8,937 nucleotides of DNA from the NCBI GenBank assembly GCA_028708195.1, contig JAQVZK010000081.1, forward strand, positions 1 through 8,937. Reading direction: 5' to 3'. Shown here piece by piece: positions 6,759 to 8,937 of the stretch. The stretch's first letter is position 1, and each line of letters starts with the position of its first letter. The position numbers and the translations under genes are program-made. Below the pieces are notes generated by a model. That model was not told where the DNA came from. It ran no database searches and saw nothing but the letters and a program-made list of their open reading frames with translations. Source of the DNA: Desulfovibrio sp. GTDB lineage: Bacteria > Desulfobacterota > Desulfovibrionia > Desulfovibrionales > Desulfovibrionaceae.

Positions 6759-7568
6759 ATGACTGATCAAGCCCTAAGAGAAACCGTCATACGCCTGGCC
6801 CAGCCCGTTATCCACTCCCTTGGCCTTATTGTCTGGGGAGTCGAGATAGCCCGCGCCGGACGCACCCTTGTGCGGCTCTTTGTGGATGTGCCTACCGTAC
6901 CCCAGACCGAAGAATCCGGGGCGGCCCCTGACGGCGCAATCTTTTCGGCCACTGCCGCAACCGACAGCGGTTCCGCAGAGTCAGATCACCCCCAGGGGGC
7001 TCCTTCCGCCTCTTCCGCTCCCGCCGCCCCCACATCGGCCTCCATTGAACAATGCGAAGAAATTTCGCGCCATCTGGCGCTTGCGCTGGAGGTGGAAGAC
7101 AGCATTCCCGACGCCTATGTGCTGGAGGTTTCCACGCCTGGGCTGAGCCGACTGTTCTTCAGCCTTGAACAAATGGCTCCCTACGTGGGCGATGTGGTGG
7201 AAGCACGGCTGCTTACGCCGGTGGCCTCCACAGACCCTGCGGCCCACGGCGGACCGCGCCGCGTATGGCGGGGCACCCTCACCTCGGTGGAAGAAGAAGG
7301 TTTTGTGCTGGCACCCGTGACCATCAGCCCCGAGGGCGAAGTTGAGGATGAAAACCATCCTTCTGTGCTTCTGCCCTGGAGTGCGGTGCGCAGGGCCACG
7401 CGCATGTATATTTTCAAGCAGCCGCAAAAGCCGGGCAAAAAGCCGGGCAGCAAAGCCCAGGGGAAAGACGGCTCCAAGGGCAGCGGCGGGCAGACGGCCC
7501 AAAAGAAGGCCAAGTCAGGCAAAAAAACCGGCAAAGCCATTGCCGATAACGACAGTACGGCCAACTGA
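6759..7568 (+). CDS. rimP: Ribosome maturation factor RimP, with insert and Lys-rich tail
   Basis: RimP binds the 30S subunit and helps its late assembly. The conserved N-terminal domain is split. Residues 1-45 carry LRETVIRLAQPVIHSLGLIVWGVEIARAG and LVRLFVDVP; the domain resumes at 96 with IEQCEEISRHLALALEVEDSIPDAYVLEVSTPGLSR, the family signature LEVSSPGLDR with small changes. The C-terminal SH3-like domain (about 135-218) includes VVEARLL, WRGTLTSVEEEGFVL and LLPWSAVRRATRMYIF. The protein is 269 residues against roughly 150-180 usual. The excess is an Ala/Ser/Pro/acidic low-complexity insert at about 46-95 and a tail (219-269) with thirteen Lys plus Gly, Gln and Ser. The ATG follows AGGAAAG closely. 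It is the first gene of the operon, with nusA 104 bases downstream. Identity is firm despite the extra segments. Confidence 0.93.
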   Translation: MTDQALRETVIRLAQPVIHSLGLIVWGVEIARAGRTLVRLFVDVPTVPQTEESGAAPDGAIFSATAATDSGSAESDHPQGAPSASSAPAAPTSASIEQCEEISRHLALALEVEDSIPDAYVLEVSTPGLSRLFFSLEQMAPYVGDVVEARLLTPVASTDPAAHGGPRRVWRGTLTSVEEEGFVLAPVTISPEGEVEDENHPSVLLPWSAVRRATRMYIFKQPQKPGKKPGSKAQGKDGSKGSGGQTAQKKAKSGKKTGKAIADNDSTAN

Positions 7569-7643
7569 GGCAGGCCCGACACCTGCTTTGCGCGGGTAAC
7601 GCGGGCGGCCCAAATGCGCCGCAGCCGGAACAAGCGATTTTAC

Positions 7644-7667
7644 GCCGCCCTGGGCGGCAGCCGGAGG
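7644..7667 (+). promoter_or_regulatory. Hairpin next to the nusA Shine-Dalgarno
   Basis: The rimP-nusA gap holds a perfect inverted repeat GCCGCCC-T-GGGCGGC (7644-7658), a very stable GC hairpin once the central bases form a loop. It lies four bases before the nusA Shine-Dalgarno GGAGG (7663-7667, five bases before ATG). The motif GCAGCCGGA occurs twice (7621-7629 and 7657-7665), the second copy running into the Shine-Dalgarno. It could modulate nusA translation or stabilise the 5' end of a processed mRNA. It lacks a T run, so it is not a terminator. Confidence 0.45.
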
Positions 7668-7672
7668 CACAC

Positions 7673-8937
7673 ATGAATCTTGAACTTAAAAAGGCCATTG
7701 ACCAGATCAGTAAGGACAAGGGCCTTGACCGTAACATGCTCATTGATACGCTTGAAGACGCCGTGCGCACTTCTGTGCTGCGCCGCTTCAGCGAAGATAT
7801 GGACGTGGAAGTGACCTATAATGATGAAACGGGCGACATTGAGGTCTACCAGTTCAAAATCGTGATGTCTGATGGCGATGTGGCCAATCCCGACACGCAG
7901 ATTGAGCTTACCGAAGCCCTCGTGCACGACCCGTCTGTTCAGGTGGATGACGAAATGGGCTTTCGCGTCAAGGTGGAAGACCTCGGCCGCATTGCCGCCC
8001 AGTCTGCCAAGCAGGTCATCATCCAGCGCATGCGCGACGCTGAACAGGAAATTATTTACAGCGAATACAAGGATCGCCTGGGCGAAATCGTTTCGGGCAT
8101 CGTGCAACGCCGCGACAAGGGCGGATGGGTGGTCAACCTTGGCCGCACCGAAGCCATTTTGCCGCGCGAAGAACAGATCCCGCGTGAGCATTACAAGCGC
8201 GGCGACCGCGTGCAAGCCCTCATTATCGAGGTTCGCCAGGAAGGCCGCGGCCCGCAGGTTGTCATTTCGCGCTCGCACCGCGACTACATGGCCGCCCTCT
8301 TCCGCCGCGAAGTGCCGGAAGTGGACGATGGTGTCGTGCAGATTATGGGTGTGGCCCGCGACCCCGGCTCACGAGCCAAGGTTGCCGTGCTCTCCCGTGA
8401 GCGTGACGTTGATCCCGTGGGCGCCTGCGTGGGCGTGCGCGGCTCGCGCATCCAGAACATCGTGCAGGAACTGCACGGCGAACGCATTGATATCGTCGTC
8501 TGGAGCGCAGATATTGCCACCTACGCCCGCAACGCCCTGGCCCCGGCCCTGGTTTCGCGCATCGTGGTGGATGAAGAAGAAAACCTGCTTGAAGTCATTG
8601 TGCCTGACGATCAGCTCACCAACGCCATCGGGCGCAAGGGGCAGAACGTCAAACTGGCAGCCAGGCTTCTTGGCTGGAAAGTCGATATATTTACCGAGAC
8701 CCGCTACAATGAGGCCAATGCCATTGGCCACGGACTTGAACAGGTTGCCAGTGTGGCAGAGGTTTCCATTGAGGCGCTTCTGGCTGCGGGCTACAGCTCG
8801 CTGGACAGCCTGCGCGGGGCCACGGACCAGGAACTTTCCGACAAGCTCACCATCAGCGCGGCCCGCATTGCCGACCTGCGCTCGGCCATCAACTTCCTGG
8901 CTCCGATTGTAGAAAGCACTCCCGAATCCTCGGCGGG
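7673..8937 (+). CDS. nusA: Transcription termination/antitermination factor NusA (3' end beyond the window)
   Basis: The first 421 codons are present without a stop. The N-terminal RNA-polymerase-binding domain (1 to about 126) begins MNLELKKAIDQISKDKGLDR and has LIDTLEDAVRTSVLRRF. The S1 domain follows (about 134-200; GEIVSGIVQRRDKGGWVVNLGRTEAILPREEQIP). KH1 has VGVRGSRIQNIVQELHGERIDIV (253-275) and KH2 has AIGRKGQNVKLAARLLGWKVDI (318-339), each with its GxxG loop. A helix-hairpin-helix-like segment (about 360-408; VSIEALLAAGYSSLDSLRGAT) follows. NusA binds the elongation complex and nascent RNA to enhance pausing, intrinsic termination and antitermination. The ATG is chosen for GGAGG five bases upstream and its fit to the family N-terminus. 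It is cotranscribed with rimP; infB is expected downstream. Confidence 0.96.
   Translation, partial: MNLELKKAIDQISKDKGLDRNMLIDTLEDAVRTSVLRRFSEDMDVEVTYNDETGDIEVYQFKIVMSDGDVANPDTQIELTEALVHDPSVQVDDEMGFRVKVEDLGRIAAQSAKQVIIQRMRDAEQEIIYSEYKDRLGEIVSGIVQRRDKGGWVVNLGRTEAILPREEQIPREHYKRGDRVQALIIEVRQEGRGPQVVISRSHRDYMAALFRREVPEVDDGVVQIMGVARDPGSRAKVAVLSRERDVDPVGACVGVRGSRIQNIVQELHGERIDIVVWSADIATYARNALAPALVSRIVVDEEENLLEVIVPDDQLTNAIGRKGQNVKLAARLLGWKVDIFTETRYNEANAIGHGLEQVASVAEVSIEALLAAGYSSLDSLRGATDQELSDKLTISAARIADLRSAINFLAPIVESTPESSA

Noticed and set aside
6981..7502. 173-codon minus-strand frame over rimP
   Set aside because: It is a shadow of rimP, which has clear family motifs on the plus strand.
7872..8912. 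346-codon plus-strand frame overlapping nusA
   Set aside because: It is the out-of-frame shadow of nusA; the true frame shows S1 and KH domains and has no stop before the window end.

Overview
The window looks like part of the chromosome of a Desulfovibrio-type sulfate reducer (Desulfovibrionaceae). This is inferred from the moderately high GC codon use, the style of the PAS-containing chemoreceptor, the RimP-NusA pair and the look of the intergenic hairpins. No single sequence proves the genus.

Layout. (1) Positions 1-4546, plus strand: the 3' part of a very large repetitive surface protein, entered mid-gene. It has twelve tandem VCBS/cadherin-like units of about 105-106 codons (23-3826), then a 239-residue acidic tail. 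The reading frame is interrupted once, by an amber codon at 1865-1867 in the sixth visible unit. The same frame continues cleanly on the far side to 4546, so the gene is either a recent nonsense allele or carries a sequence error. (2) 4547-4705: a convergent intergenic spacer with a terminator hairpin. (3) 4706-6277, minus strand: a membrane methyl-accepting chemotaxis protein with two N-terminal membrane helices, a cytoplasmic PAS domain and a full signalling hairpin. Its start is fixed by an AGGAGG Shine-Dalgarno. (4) 6278-6758: an AT-rich divergent intergenic region. It holds the control region of the chemoreceptor and, next to rimP, a structured segment of about 100 nt ending in a strong intrinsic terminator. 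(5) 6759-8937, plus strand: rimP and the first 421 codons of nusA, the start of the conserved rimP-nusA-infB translation/transcription operon, running off the window.

How the parts relate. The adhesin-like gene and the chemoreceptor are separate units and meet tail to tail. RimP (30S maturation) and NusA (elongation, pausing and termination factor) form one transcription unit. The terminator 38 nt before rimP, together with an alternative pairing of its 5' arm, suggests transcription attenuation or an independent small RNA ahead of the operon. NusA itself is a plausible regulator.

The points most worth checking are the amber codon within three clustered substitutions, the candidate leader ahead of rimP, and the unusually long RimP with a low-complexity insert and a Lys-rich tail. 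I saw no CRISPR array, insertion sequence, phage gene, tRNA or rRNA, and nothing that amounts to a clearly new multi-gene system.
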